64,000 nt of DNA from NCBI RefSeq assembly GCF_018446385.1, contig NC_056000.1:51368722-51432721 (forward strand), given 5' to 3'. Each line of letters starts with the position of its first letter. The stretch's first letter is position 1. This DNA is from Zingiber officinale (lineage: Eukaryota > Streptophyta > Magnoliopsida > Zingiberales > Zingiberaceae). The notes under the pieces were generated by a model. That model saw nothing but the letters and a program-made list of their open reading frames with translations, was not told the origin of the DNA and made no database searches. The position numbers were made by a program, and so were the translations under genes. Positions 11,514 to 20,163 of the stretch are shown one piece after another.

Positions 11514-11762
11514 CTAATTGTGAAGAGGGTTGGGTCCCGTCGGCACCAGTCGCTTCTCGATGCCGTACCTTAGATCGATCTCGTCCTTGTCCGGCGGCGG
11601 CGGCGAAGGTGGCGACGGCTGAAGCCGGCCGCGCGGTGGCAGCTGATGCCGGCGGTGATCATCGGAAGAGGCCTGCAGAGAGAGTAATAATACGGCGATG
11701 ACGAGGAGAAGAGGAAAGCAAGAACACCTCATGGCTCTTCCTGTGAGGGTGGAGGATACCAT
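11514..11762 (-). CDS. CLE-family signalling peptide precursor
   Basis: An 82-residue secreted prepropeptide that should release a 12-residue CLE hormone perceived by leucine-rich-repeat receptor kinases at the cell surface. The Met at 11,762 is followed by a hydrophobic signal segment (about residues 11-33), a variable Pro- and basic-rich middle, and the C-terminal CLE motif EKRLVPTGPNPLHN right before the stop. The motif (RLVPTGPNPLHN, 11,552-11,517) differs from Arabidopsis CLE9/CLE10 (RLVPSGPNPLHN, from memory) at one position. The open frame extends to 11,978, but the upstream part has no signal sequence and the usual precursor size favours 11,762; a second Met at 11,732 is possible. It lies about 450 bp from a tRNA gene and about 970 bp from the divergent TAF8. 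No intron is needed. Confidence 0.88.
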   Translation of the reverse strand: MVSSTLTGRAMRCSCFPLLLVIAVLLLSLQASSDDHRRHQLPPRGRLQPSPPSPPPPDKDEIDLRYGIEKRLVPTGPNPLHN

Positions 11763-12138
11763 GAAGAACAGAGAGTGGGGTGGGTTGGATCGGGATGGGT
11801 TCAAGAGAGGGGAAAGTTGGGGAGGGGGGGATTTTGAACGCCAAGGCAAGAGACCCATGAGCCTGAGTAAATGCACACACACAAGGAGTGGAATGTGGGA
11901 AAGGGGTGTGGCATTGAATAGGGTCCTCCTTTTGGCCTGACACCAATTGCTGGATGTGCTCTGGGCTCTGTGACGCAAAGTGATGGCGGGAATGGCAGTT
12001 GGGCAGGAACAAAGTACTGCTGCTGGGGATTCCTGCTCATTTACTCACGAGGAGGACTTCCAACTGCAAGAAGGAGTTGAGTGTATGTAATGCAGCAAAG
12101 GTCTCAGGTCAACTATCAGGATTGAGGAGGGAGGAAGA

Positions 12139-12157
12139 GAAGGGTTTAGGGTTTAGA
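12139..12157. promoter_or_regulatory. Telo-box-like motif upstream of CLE gene
   Basis: GGGTTTAGGGTTTAG contains the telo-box core (AAACCCTA on the other strand), an element common in promoters and 5' regions of plant growth genes. It lies about 390 bp upstream of the CLE start codon. A regulatory role is only inferred. Confidence 0.35.
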
Positions 12158-12208
12158 GAAATGAAATCGGATTCCGTGCGAAAAGAAGATATAAAAACAC
12201 AATAGTAA

Positions 12209-12281
12209 CGACTCCACTGGGGATCGAACCCAGAATCTCTGGTTCCGTAGACCAGCGCCTTATCCATTGGGCCATGGAGTC
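12209..12281 (-). tRNA. tRNA-Arg (anticodon ACG)
   Basis: The minus strand folds as a 73-nt cloverleaf. The acceptor arm pairs GACTCCA with TGGAGTC and has a discriminator G. The D arm is typical. The anticodon stem is CTGGT/ACCAG with loop CTACGGA, giving anticodon ACG. The T arm is CTGGG/CCCAG around TTCGATC. There is no intron, and CCA is not encoded, as usual for plant nuclear tRNAs. The first anticodon base is expected to be edited to inosine to read CGU, CGC and CGA codons. Confidence 0.97.
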
Positions 12282-12736
12282 TGATGTGATGGTTGTCTAT
12301 CTAGTTAAGATTTATATATATTTAATCTAAGTGTTGCAATCTCCCTCGCTTGTTCGATTTAGGAAATCTAGGGTTTTTCGATGGGAAAGTTGATCTGCCT
12401 CGTCAGTAATCAACTTCCTAGGTGATAATTTTTATCCCGCATCGTCTATTCTTCTACCTAGTTATTTTCCCGATCCGTAGCATCTCAGATCATGGAGGAA
12501 CTATTTGGTAGCTCCTGAGGTCACCCTCCGGTTGAGCTCATCTCATGCTTCAAGTATTCTTCTTGGAGTTGAACTCTACTTCTTTGTTCAGGTACTGATG
12601 AAATCAAGAGCTTTTCAACAAATCTGCTGGAATTTCCAAATCGTTGCTATGTGCTGCGTTTGGAATAGCGGGCGGTGAGTAGTTCTCTTGATTGTCCGAG
12701 CCTTGATTTTGATGCCACTAATATGATCGGTTGAAT
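12282..12736 (+). promoter_or_regulatory. Promoter and 5' leader of TAF8
   Basis: Non-coding interval between the tRNA and the TAF8 start codon. It contains CTAGGGTTTTTC (telo-box-like) near 12,369. A candidate donor, GGCG followed by GTGAGTAG, near 12,674 may start a small leader intron, but no acceptor was fixed. No other gene was seen. Confidence 0.35.
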
Positions 12737-13786
12737 ATGAGGTATGGAGGCAAAGAGAGTGGCGGAGATCAGCTGACCGGCTTGATGAAGAGGCGTCTTT
12801 TGGAAGGTGAGGAATTTAGCCGTTATGCTGCTAGGATTGCAGTCTCCAAGATTTGCCAGTCAACTGGATTCCACAGTTCACAGCAATCTGCAAGCTCCGC
12901 CTTTGCAGATATTACTATCAGATACATCTGCAGGCTCGGCAAAACTGCAATTTTTTATGCCAATTTGTCCGGCAGAACGAGTTGCAGCGTTTTTGATGTA
13001 ATCTTGGGATTGGAAGATTTTGGTTTATTGAGGGGTTACCCTGGTGCATCTGATGTTCATAGATGCCTGCTGAGTTCAGGTATTATTCGAGAGCTCATGC
13101 AGTTTGTAAACACAGAAGTAGATGCCTCTGTTCGTCGGCCTATTATGAAGTTCCCTATTCCTAGAATGCCAAAGCCTAATCCTAGTTTTGCTCAAGTTAG
13201 GGAGGTGCCTGCTGGAAACCACATTCCTGATTGGCTTCCAAGGTTCCCTGATCCTAACACCTACAGGCCCACACAGGTATGGAAAAAGAGGGATACTGAT
13301 GCTAAGGAAGAGAAGGTCGAAAAGACCAGGCAGCGGAGAAAGGCTGAGAGGTCTTTACTGAGTATACAAAGCAAGCTTGGTTTCAATGCTCCAGCTGAGA
13401 TTCAGCTGACTTTTGATGGAGATGTTGAGAAAGGTAGCAAGTTGGTAGCTAGCAATCCATTTCTGGCCCTACCTTTGTCATGTAATGACAAAGAGATATC
13501 TGAGGTTGTGATTCCACGAGAACTAGAGCCTGGCAAGAGCTCTGCATTACTTGAAACTTTTGCCCCTGCATCAGAGGCATCCAAGGTCGAATCTCTTGAC
13601 TTGGATTCTAATGATAAAATTGCTCTTCCTCAAAGAAGGACTACAATTCAATTCAAGATTAGAGTTGGTAAGAAATTCACAGAAATATCACCCTCTTCTC
13701 ATATATTGGATGCTAGAAAGAATTCATGGTTTTTAATGGATGATGAGAAGGATGACAAAAAGAAGAGAGCAGAGATTATAACCTAA
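12737..13786 (+). CDS. TAF8: TFIID subunit TAF8
   Basis: A complete, intronless 349-residue protein. Residues about 27-105 form the bromodomain-associated histone fold (EFSRYAARIAVSKICQSTGF ... SVFDVILGLEDFGLLRG), which pairs with another histone-fold TAF inside TFIID. Residues about 138-185 are the conserved TAF8 C-terminal segment with HIPDWLPRFPDPNTY. A basic stretch (KTRQRRKAERS) and a variable acidic tail follow. The product acts in the nucleus in assembly of the general transcription factor TFIID on core promoters. The start at 12,737 is the first ATG in frame; the codon two upstream is TTG. Length and lack of introns fit plant TAF8 genes as I recall them. No frameshift or stop interrupts it. 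Confidence 0.93.
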   Translation: MRYGGKESGGDQLTGLMKRRLLEGEEFSRYAARIAVSKICQSTGFHSSQQSASSAFADITIRYICRLGKTAIFYANLSGRTSCSVFDVILGLEDFGLLRGYPGASDVHRCLLSSGIIRELMQFVNTEVDASVRRPIMKFPIPRMPKPNPSFAQVREVPAGNHIPDWLPRFPDPNTYRPTQVWKKRDTDAKEEKVEKTRQRRKAERSLLSIQSKLGFNAPAEIQLTFDGDVEKGSKLVASNPFLALPLSCNDKEISEVVIPRELEPGKSSALLETFAPASEASKVESLDLDSNDKIALPQRRTTIQFKIRVGKKFTEISPSSHILDARKNSWFLMDDEKDDKKKRAEIIT

Positions 13787-14300
13787 GGAAGTGGATAAGC
13801 CTCATGATCTTTTCCAGCTGTAACTACAAAATGCTTGCTTTTTCAATTGGGTAGAATATATGCCTTTTTCTTCCCTTCGGGACTTAACTACTTGAGAAAC
13901 ACCAGGTATGTGAAATTTTCTATCTGAAGAATCTTCACCTAGAAAAAGTATATATCAAATTTTGCTAGTTTGAATGTGGGAATGACCTTTTCTGTTTACT
14001 TCAAAACTTGGATCAATTAAGGTTGTGACTCATTTATAATTGGGTTGAGCAATGAGCATGTCGGTACATGTTTCTTTTGGTCAGTTGGTAAATAACATAG
14101 GTGCAAGTTTCTCCGAAAGCTTTTTGATGCTTTTAAAGGTACAAACACCATTGACTATTGTATGTTTTTTAAAACGTAAGTAATTGAAATTGTGTCCAAA
14201 AAATCAGATTAATTAATAGGGCACCTACTCTATTCTTCTTAGTTTTAAATGTCAATAGTTGATTGGACCATATTTGTGTTCCATTTGTTCCTTTCGATTA
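13787..14300 (+). other. TAF8 3' region and intergenic sequence
   Basis: Likely 3' untranslated sequence for the first 100-300 bases, then AT-rich intergenic DNA without a recognisable gene. No clear polyadenylation signal was chosen. Confidence 0.4.
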
Positions 14301-14983
14301 CAGGTATTAGTATTAATAGGATTTTAATGTTGCCAATTAAGTTTTGTATTAGTATTCTAGATTTAGGGTTATGTCTAGAGTCCTAATTATTCTACTTTTC
14401 TTAATTTCTACATGATATCAAAGCCACACAACTCATCACACAACCCCATCAAAGAAACCAATGTGACAACACCCAAAACAGGCGAGGGGGAGCACGAATT
14501 TGCCCACAGCTTGCCTGCTGAAACCGTTGATGATACCGCCTCATCTGGATGCGAAGCTAACCACTACCAGCCTTTGTTTGTAGTCATTTTGCCTGAGTAC
14601 TCCAGCAACTATCTCCATAGCTTTGCTGATTTAAGGCTCAAGGAATATTTGGTTGCACGCTCCATTCACAAGAAAAGTTCTGTTTCTCTTGCTTGTGAAT
14701 ATCATGGTTTCATTTCATTATTGTTGTGTCTAATTATAGTATGTTTATGAGAGTTCCTCTACTTCATAAAACAAGCTAGACAGAGTATCTATTTTTATTT
14801 ATTTATTTATTTATTTATTTTATTATTATTATTATTATTAGGGTGGGGGTACAGGTATTAGTATTAATAGCAGCACTGTTGCAACGGCTCTAATCTCACA
14901 TTAATATTTTAGGTTTACTGCTGTGTCCAAAGTTCTCTACATGCTTAAGGAATACCATTATTCTACTTTTCCTAATTTCTACA
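14301..14983 (+). mobile_element. Candidate small TRIM-like element
   Basis: Two diverged direct repeats, 14,301-14,412 and 14,852-14,983, both begin CAGGTATTAGTATTAATAG and end TTCTACTTTTCYTAATTTCTACA. The first is followed at once by TGATATCAAAGC, similar to the Met-tRNA primer site TGGTATCAGAGC. The second is preceded by a purine tract (AGGGTGGGGGTA). This LTR, primer site, purine tract, LTR order in under 700 bp suggests a terminal-repeat retrotransposon in miniature. The inner frame at 14,412-14,750 has no recognised domain. Divergence is high and no target duplication was found. Confidence 0.4.
14790..14841. repeat. Microsatellite (TTTA)n then (TTA)n
   Basis: Roughly six TTTA units pass directly into seven or so ATT units. 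Confidence 0.85.
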
Positions 14984-17107
14984 CTTTCTAATGAAAGGCC
15001 ATTTGTTATACACACTGATAGAATTTCAAAAGGTCTAAACTGATAGAATTTCACCCCAAAATCATTGTGGTAAATGTGAACATCTGCTTCAAAACTCAAA
15101 AAAGAATAGCATAAAGGTGTATGACACCTTTTGTAAACCAATAAACCAAAGTATGAAGTTTTCAACTTCGAGACACCTTAAGAAAAAAAAAGATTCTCAG
15201 TTAGTTGTACTTGTATATCTATTTTCTTATTGGTTTAACAGTTGGCCCAGCTATGTAGTCTCATCTGTGCTTACTGATCTACAAGCACATAAAAATGCCT
15301 AGTCTATTCATTCGTAGGATAATAACACAATGTAAATCGTGTAATTTAGGTGATATTCTGAAATGCTGAATGATGATTGCAATGTCCTGCCTTGAATCCT
15401 CTTCTCCATGCTGCTTTCCCATTTCTTGGCAGCCAGAGTCGCCCTCGCATGGTTCTTGTACAGATGACATCAATTTTGCTTGTGCTCCTTGACAAATCGT
15501 AGCCATCAACATACATAATCTCCCCGCAGATGAGATTCTGATCATCCTATGATAATATCAGAGGGTATCCTCGTGTAAATGGAAAAGCTTGAAGCTTTAT
15601 GGAGTGGACCACTTGTTGTGCATTATGTTTCGTCTGTTATGTCTGTTTTTCTTTGTGCAATATTTTCAGAAGAAGGTTTAGATGAACTGAAACAGAGATA
15701 TTGAACCAAGTGTCTTCATTATTTGATGGTAAAAATGCCAGACAAGTTCTTTATCTTCATGAACATGTGAAGCTGGGCCATCTGTTTATTTTCCTAAATG
15801 TAAATGTGGTTGTATACTTGAACACTGACTTCTCCATCTATTTGAGCTACCCAATAGCGGCACGTGATACCTTTTCCCCCAGCACCGTCATCCGGGGAAC
15901 TTAACGATTATGTTTCGATGCAATAGTTGAGTGGATTTTTATTTGCCCTGATGAATTATTGAACTTTTATCTAGAATTTTGATCTCATATGTTGAGAATG
16001 ACATGGTATCCACATGACAAATGAAGTTCTTATAGGACACATATGAGGTGTGATATGATGTCATGTTGATGCATTATGCACTTTGCAAGGCAAGAGATAG
16101 CTCGGCCAAAGGGTACATGTTGATCTATATACACTGAGGGGTTAGAGAGAATCATTTTGATTTCAATTGTAAATTTGTCGCAAGTAATAAGTCTTTTCTC
16201 TGCCTCTAAACAACATTCTACTTTATACAATAGATGTAGTTTTGGTCATCATAATTGTGCACATCATCAGGTTGAGGACCCTCCCTGGGGTGCCAAGTTG
16301 GCAAATTGGAAGGCTTCTCCTTCGCACAACGACAAATGAATGTCTTTTGAAGACACAATGATGGGAAACTTCTAGGATTGAGGCATTTATACAAAGGAGG
16401 ATCCATGACCTTTCCTAAAGGCATCTTAGCATAACTTCCTTCCTAATGGAGATCCGTCCTACGCTAGGGGTGCAGCAATGAGGCCCTTACGTAGTCTTTT
16501 AAATATTTATGGTTCAATTATTAACTACAACATAAACATTTTCCTTGATGATTTTGATGGCTGGTGGAAAATTTTTATAGGATCGGATCGGTTATCCCCA
16601 TCATTAGTCGGCCCGAAGAGCTGAATAAATTGTGCTAACTAAAAAAAAAATCCTAATAGAGATCCTATCCTCCCGTCCATTATAAGAATTTCTGGATTTA
16701 TCTTGATGATCGATAAAAAAATTTCGTAGGATCGGACTGATCATTCTAAGATAGATTGGATATCTGTTGCTAGTTATTTTTTTTTTTTAAAAAAAAATTC
16801 CTTATGGTTATCCTCATTGGTCATCAAATTACTTGGTAACGTAATTAAAAGGGGTGTCAAAAATGAACCTAGCTCTCCAACTGACTTGAGTCAACCCAAA
16901 AATTATCAAGTTAGGATTGGGAGTTTTCGAATTCAGGTTGGGTTCGGGTTTGGTATTTTTGAGTTGTATTAGGATCGGGTTGGGATTTTTTAGATTGTGT
17001 TAGGATTAGGTTGGATTCAGGTTGATCTGGATTGACCTAAATTTAGGGTTTATGAGTTTTTTAAGTTAAATTAAATTTTATTCTAAAAATTAAGAGGAAA
17101 AGGTTAA
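14984..17107. other. Intergenic stretch without supported gene
   Basis: Several short frames exist (for example 15,279-15,545 on the minus strand with MIRISSAGRLCMLMATICQG) but none shows a domain I recognise, and none has flanking splice signals I could trust. The last 250 bases (from about 16,850, GGGGTGTCAAAAATGAACC) look like the left part of an old TIR element. Its right part may follow the Sirevirus insertion at 24,906-25,100, where the sequence ends ATTTCAACCCTA. Confidence 0.4.
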
Positions 17108-17329
17108 TGTTGGTGCAATATCCCTCATGTCAAGGTTGACCTGGTTGACCAAGCTTGAGCCTTGGTTTGGGCTTCAATGTTTGACAATACAAGACTTCGA
17201 TGATATGGACAAGTGCAGGTGCAGTTGTTCATTTGGGGAGATTGTTTTGAGCAATTCCCCTCTGATCAGGATCTAATCAGGTTGATTGAAGAAGAGTCAA
17301 GTAGGTCAAGGTTGACTGGATACTTTACT

Positions 17330-17645
17330 GTGAAAGTCCTGGTGAGTGAAGCCAGGCAGAATGAAAACCCTGGTGAGTGAAGCCGGGTGAAAGTCCTAGT
17401 GAGTGAAGCTAGGTGAAAGACCTGGTGAGTGAAGCCAGGTGAAAGTCCTAGTGAGTGAAGCTAGGTGAAAGTCCTGGTGAGTGAAGCCAGGCAGAAGAGA
17501 AACCCTAGTGAGTGAAGCCAGGTGAAAGACCTAGTGAATGAAGCTAGGCAGTGAGAAAATCCTAGTGAGTGAAGCTAGGTGAAAGTCCTAGTGAGTGAAG
17601 CTAGGCAGAATGGAAGTCCTAGTGAGTGAAGCTAGGCATGAGGGA
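17330..17645 (+). repeat. 26-bp tandem hairpin units in LTR
   Basis: About eleven units of the form GTGAAAGTCCTAGTGAGTG followed by AAGCTAG. Each unit holds a 5-bp inverted pair around TGAGTGAAG, either CCTAG with CTAGG or CCTGG with CCAGG. In ten of eleven units the two arms match each other; one of those relies on a G-U-type pair. The same array recurs in the 3' LTR at about 23,330-23,645. Confidence 0.85.
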
Positions 17646-18010
17646 AATCCAGATGGGTCGAGGTTGACCAGACATCTGGTGAAAGTCCAAGTAGGTCAAA
17701 GGATTGACTGGATACTTGGCACGGAGAAATCCAGATGGGTCAAGGTTGACCAGACATCTGGTGAAAGTCCAAGTAGGTCAAAATATTGACTGGATACTTG
17801 GCACGGAGAAATCCAGATGGATCAAGGTTGACCAGACATCTGGTGAAAGTCCAAGTAGGTCAAGGGAGTGACCGGATACTTGGCATGATGAAGAAAAGTC
17901 CAAGTGGGTCAAAGGGATTGACCGGACACTTGGTGAGGGAGTCCTAGCAGGTCATGGGTGACCGGATGCTAGGCATGATGAACCAACAGGTCATGGATTG
18001 ACCGGATGTT
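17640..18010 (+). repeat. Inverted W-box palindrome cassettes in LTR
   Basis: Serial cassettes contain GGTCAA, a short loop, TTGACC or TTGACT, then GGA or AGA, all enclosed by a variable outer stem. Outer stems include CCAGATG/CATCTGG, CCAAGTA/TACTTGG, CCAAGTG/CACTTGG, CCTAGCA/TGCTAGG and CCAACA/TGTTGG. Together with copies near 17,138-17,150 and 17,290-17,320 there are about seventeen TTGAC[C/T] cores on the two strands. These match the W-box bound by WRKY factors, so a stress-responsive promoter is plausible but inferred. Confidence 0.8.
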
Positions 18011-18055
18011 GGTTTGGGGGCTTTGGGACTTGGTTTTGGGCAAAAACCAGAAGCT

Positions 18056-18360
18056 GGACCGATCAGCCGATCGATTGGCTGGAGCCCAATCGATCGACCG
18101 ATCGATTGGGGTGTCCCCGCGAGAAGCATTCGTCCCAATCGATCAGTGGATCAATTGGGAGGAAGTCGCAAGCGCACAGAAACCTGCTGGATCGATCAGT
18201 GGATCGATTGGGAAGGTGCGTTTTGTCGCGATAAGCCCTGGATCGATTAGCCGATCGATCCAGGCAAATTCCCAGAGCACAGAGGCGTTCTGGATCGATC
18301 CACTGATCGATCCAAAGCCTCCCTGATCGATTGGGATCAATCCAATCGATCGCGATCCGA
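18056..18360 (+). repeat. GATCGAT palindrome array in LTR U3
   Basis: Several palindromes are built on a GATCGAT core with 4-nt centres, such as CCCAATCGATC paired with GATCGATTGGG, and CCTGGATCGAT paired with ATCGATCCAGG. The array ends about 10-20 bases before the TATA-like AGATAAAGG at 18,370. It recurs in the 3' LTR at 24,056-24,390. The long frames here (runs of DRSIDRSIG) are translations of the palindromes, not genes. Confidence 0.85.
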
Positions 18361-18368
18361 TCGTTGGC

Positions 18369-18379
18369 GCAGATAAAGG
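18369..18379 (+). promoter_or_regulatory. LTR TATA-like box
   Basis: CAGATAAAGG lies right after the palindrome array. The related minus-strand LTR has GGTATAAAGG in the same context (about 46,170-46,180), which supports a promoter at this place. Confidence 0.45.
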
Positions 18380-18867
18380 TCGTTGGCGTGCGTCTTCTTC
18401 GGTAGAACTTGACAGTGCTTACACGATTCATCTCCGATCTTCACCAGCGACTCCACAGCTCTCTCTCAAGTTCAGATCGCCAGTTCTTGAAGATTCTTGG
18501 AGATTCTTCCAAGTCAAGAGGCGGATCAAAAGCAAGAAGAGAAGTTAGGGTTAGGGTTTATTGTAAACTTTTGCTTGTATTTCATATCCTTTCCTTTCTT
18601 CTTGTATTGAGAGTTTGTAAAGGCTTCTCCGCCTTCGATAGTTACCGTAGAGGAGTGTGTTTCATAGTGGAGGGTGCGTGAGTGTGTGGATCCTTGGATT
18701 AATCACCTCTTGTGAGGTGGATACCAAGTAAAATCCATTTGTTAGTGTTGTATTTTGTTTCTTGTACATTTCCACTGCACATCTTTGAAGAAACAAACAA
18801 CGCCAACCACGAAGCACACGACGAGCTATTCACCCCCCCCCTCTAGCTACTTTTCGGTCCCAATAAG

Positions 18868-18879
18868 TGGTATCAGAGC
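18868..18879 (+). other. Primer-binding site, tRNA-Met
   Basis: TGGTATCAGAGC matches the complement of the initiator tRNA-Met 3' end and lies two bases after the LTR end. This is the usual primer site of plant Ty1/copia elements. Confidence 0.9.
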
Positions 18880-18998
18880 AAGGCCGCTCTTCACCGGAAT
18901 CATCGCCGGAAGGGGCAAACAAAACAAGCAAAGCTAGAGGGTGAAGAAGTTGGAGCAAATTCATCAAAGTCAAAGAATTCAAGAAGCTCAACTTCAAG

Positions 18999-20057
18999 AT
19001 GCAATTCCAAGATGGACTTGGATTTGACATAAGGGTGGCTCCACCATACACATCTACTAGCTTCGATCTTTGGAAATCAAGGATCGAAAACTTTTTAATG
19101 GTGGAGATAGAGCAATGGTTTGCTCTAATGGAAGGCTTCGAGGCTCCAAGAAATTCAAAGGGAAAAGTCTTCAAGAAAAGCAATTGGAGCCAAGAGCAAA
19201 TCCAAAGATGTGAGGCCAATGATAAAGTGACCAAGTTCTTGGTCAATCTATTGCCTAGCCACATTCTTGGAAAAATTGGAGAGTTCAAGGATGCCAAGGA
19301 GCTTTGGAGTAAATTGGCATCAATCCATGAGATCCCCTCCACTGTACCGAATCAAGAGGAATCCAAAGAGGGTGACTCATTGGATCAAGACCAAGAGGAG
19401 GACTCCGAAGTTGAGAGATGCTCAACTTCCGAAGAAGAAGTCCAAGAAGAAGCTTCATCCTCAAAGGAGAGCAATCAAAAGGGCAAGGAAGGAGTATATT
19501 CCTTGTCTCATGTACAAGAGGATGAAGATGAAGGTGAAGCCTCCACCTCTAGGATTGAGGGGGAGCAATCTTCATTGACACCGGATCAAGAGCAAGAAGA
19601 ATCCTCTACATCCGGGTCAAGAGAAGAAGAGAATGAAGAAGCTTCCACCTCCACAAGTCAAGACAAATCTAATGGAGGAGCATCACTATCGGATCAAGAG
19701 GAAGCCTCTACATCCACATCACATGGAGGATCAAGTGTCATCCCTACATGTGAAGGTAAAAATAATTCAATTAATAATAAAAATCATATTATATGTTTTG
19801 AGTATAGGGAGAATGGGCACTACAAGAGCAAGTGCCCTAAATTGGCCAAGAAGAAGGGTCAAGTGGCACAAAAGGGCAAGGAGACCATCCCCAATACAAA
19901 GAAGAGCAAGGAGTACATTGTGTGTTTCTCTTACAATCAAAAGGGGCATTACCGAAGTCAATGCCTTAAGGGGAAGAAGAAGGTGGTCAAGGCTCTTGGA
20001 GGAAGCTCAACTCAAGGGGGAGCCTCCAAGGTAAAAAAAAAAGGTATCTTTTATTGA
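18999..20057 (+). CDS. Sirevirus-like Gag with two altered zinc knuckles
   Basis: A 352-residue frame starting 120 bases after the primer site. The N-terminal part (TSTSFDLWKSRIENFLMVEI) is the copia gag core that binds element RNA and forms particles in the cytoplasm. A long Glu- and Ser-rich linker follows (about residues 120-245), then two knuckles: CFEYRENGHYKSKC and CFSYNQKGHYRSQC. In both, the second Cys of the C-X2-C-X4-H-X4-C pattern is Tyr, so zinc binding should be weakened. The frame ends just after a run of nine A's near 20,033-20,041. A slip there could have moved the stop, since the next gag-like frame lies in a different register. Chosen start: first Met in context. Confidence 0.8.
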   Translation: MQFQDGLGFDIRVAPPYTSTSFDLWKSRIENFLMVEIEQWFALMEGFEAPRNSKGKVFKKSNWSQEQIQRCEANDKVTKFLVNLLPSHILGKIGEFKDAKELWSKLASIHEIPSTVPNQEESKEGDSLDQDQEEDSEVERCSTSEEEVQEEASSSKESNQKGKEGVYSLSHVQEDEDEGEASTSRIEGEQSSLTPDQEQEESSTSGSREEENEEASTSTSQDKSNGGASLSDQEEASTSTSHGGSSVIPTCEGKNNSINNKNHIICFEYRENGHYKSKCPKLAKKKGQVAQKGKETIPNTKKSKEYIVCFSYNQKGHYRSQCLKGKKKVVKALGGSSTQGGASKVKKKGIFY

Positions 20058-20163
20058 GCCTACCCCTTTAAATTATGGTAAAGAGCATGTTAGTTCCAAT
20101 TTATACCATTTTAATGCTATTTACCATAAGAATAGAGAGCATGATAGCATTAAGGAAAAACAC

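Larger units (their letters stand above)
17108..18865 (+). repeat. 5' LTR of the Sirevirus-like element
   Basis: It starts TGTTGGTGCAATATCCC and ends CGGTCCCAATA, where the partner LTR ends CGGTCCCAACA. It is 1,758 bp against 1,792 bp for the 3' copy. Most of the difference is about 30 bp missing near 18,200, between two palindrome units. Otherwise the two copies are nearly identical, which suggests a recent insertion. Confidence 0.9.

Noticed and set aside
11381-12205. Plus-strand frames opposite the CLE gene
   Set aside because: They are antisense shadows with no domain. The minus strand has the signal peptide and the CLE motif.
17330-17645. Regular repeats that could suggest a CRISPR-like array
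   Set aside because: Units are contiguous tandem repeats without unique spacers, in a plant LTR, with no cas-type genes.
18006-18431. Several overlapping long frames rich in DRSIDRSIG on both strands (also 24,014-24,578)
   Set aside because: They are translations of the GATCGAT palindrome array, open on both strands because the repeat lacks stops. They have no start context or domain and lie in LTR U3.
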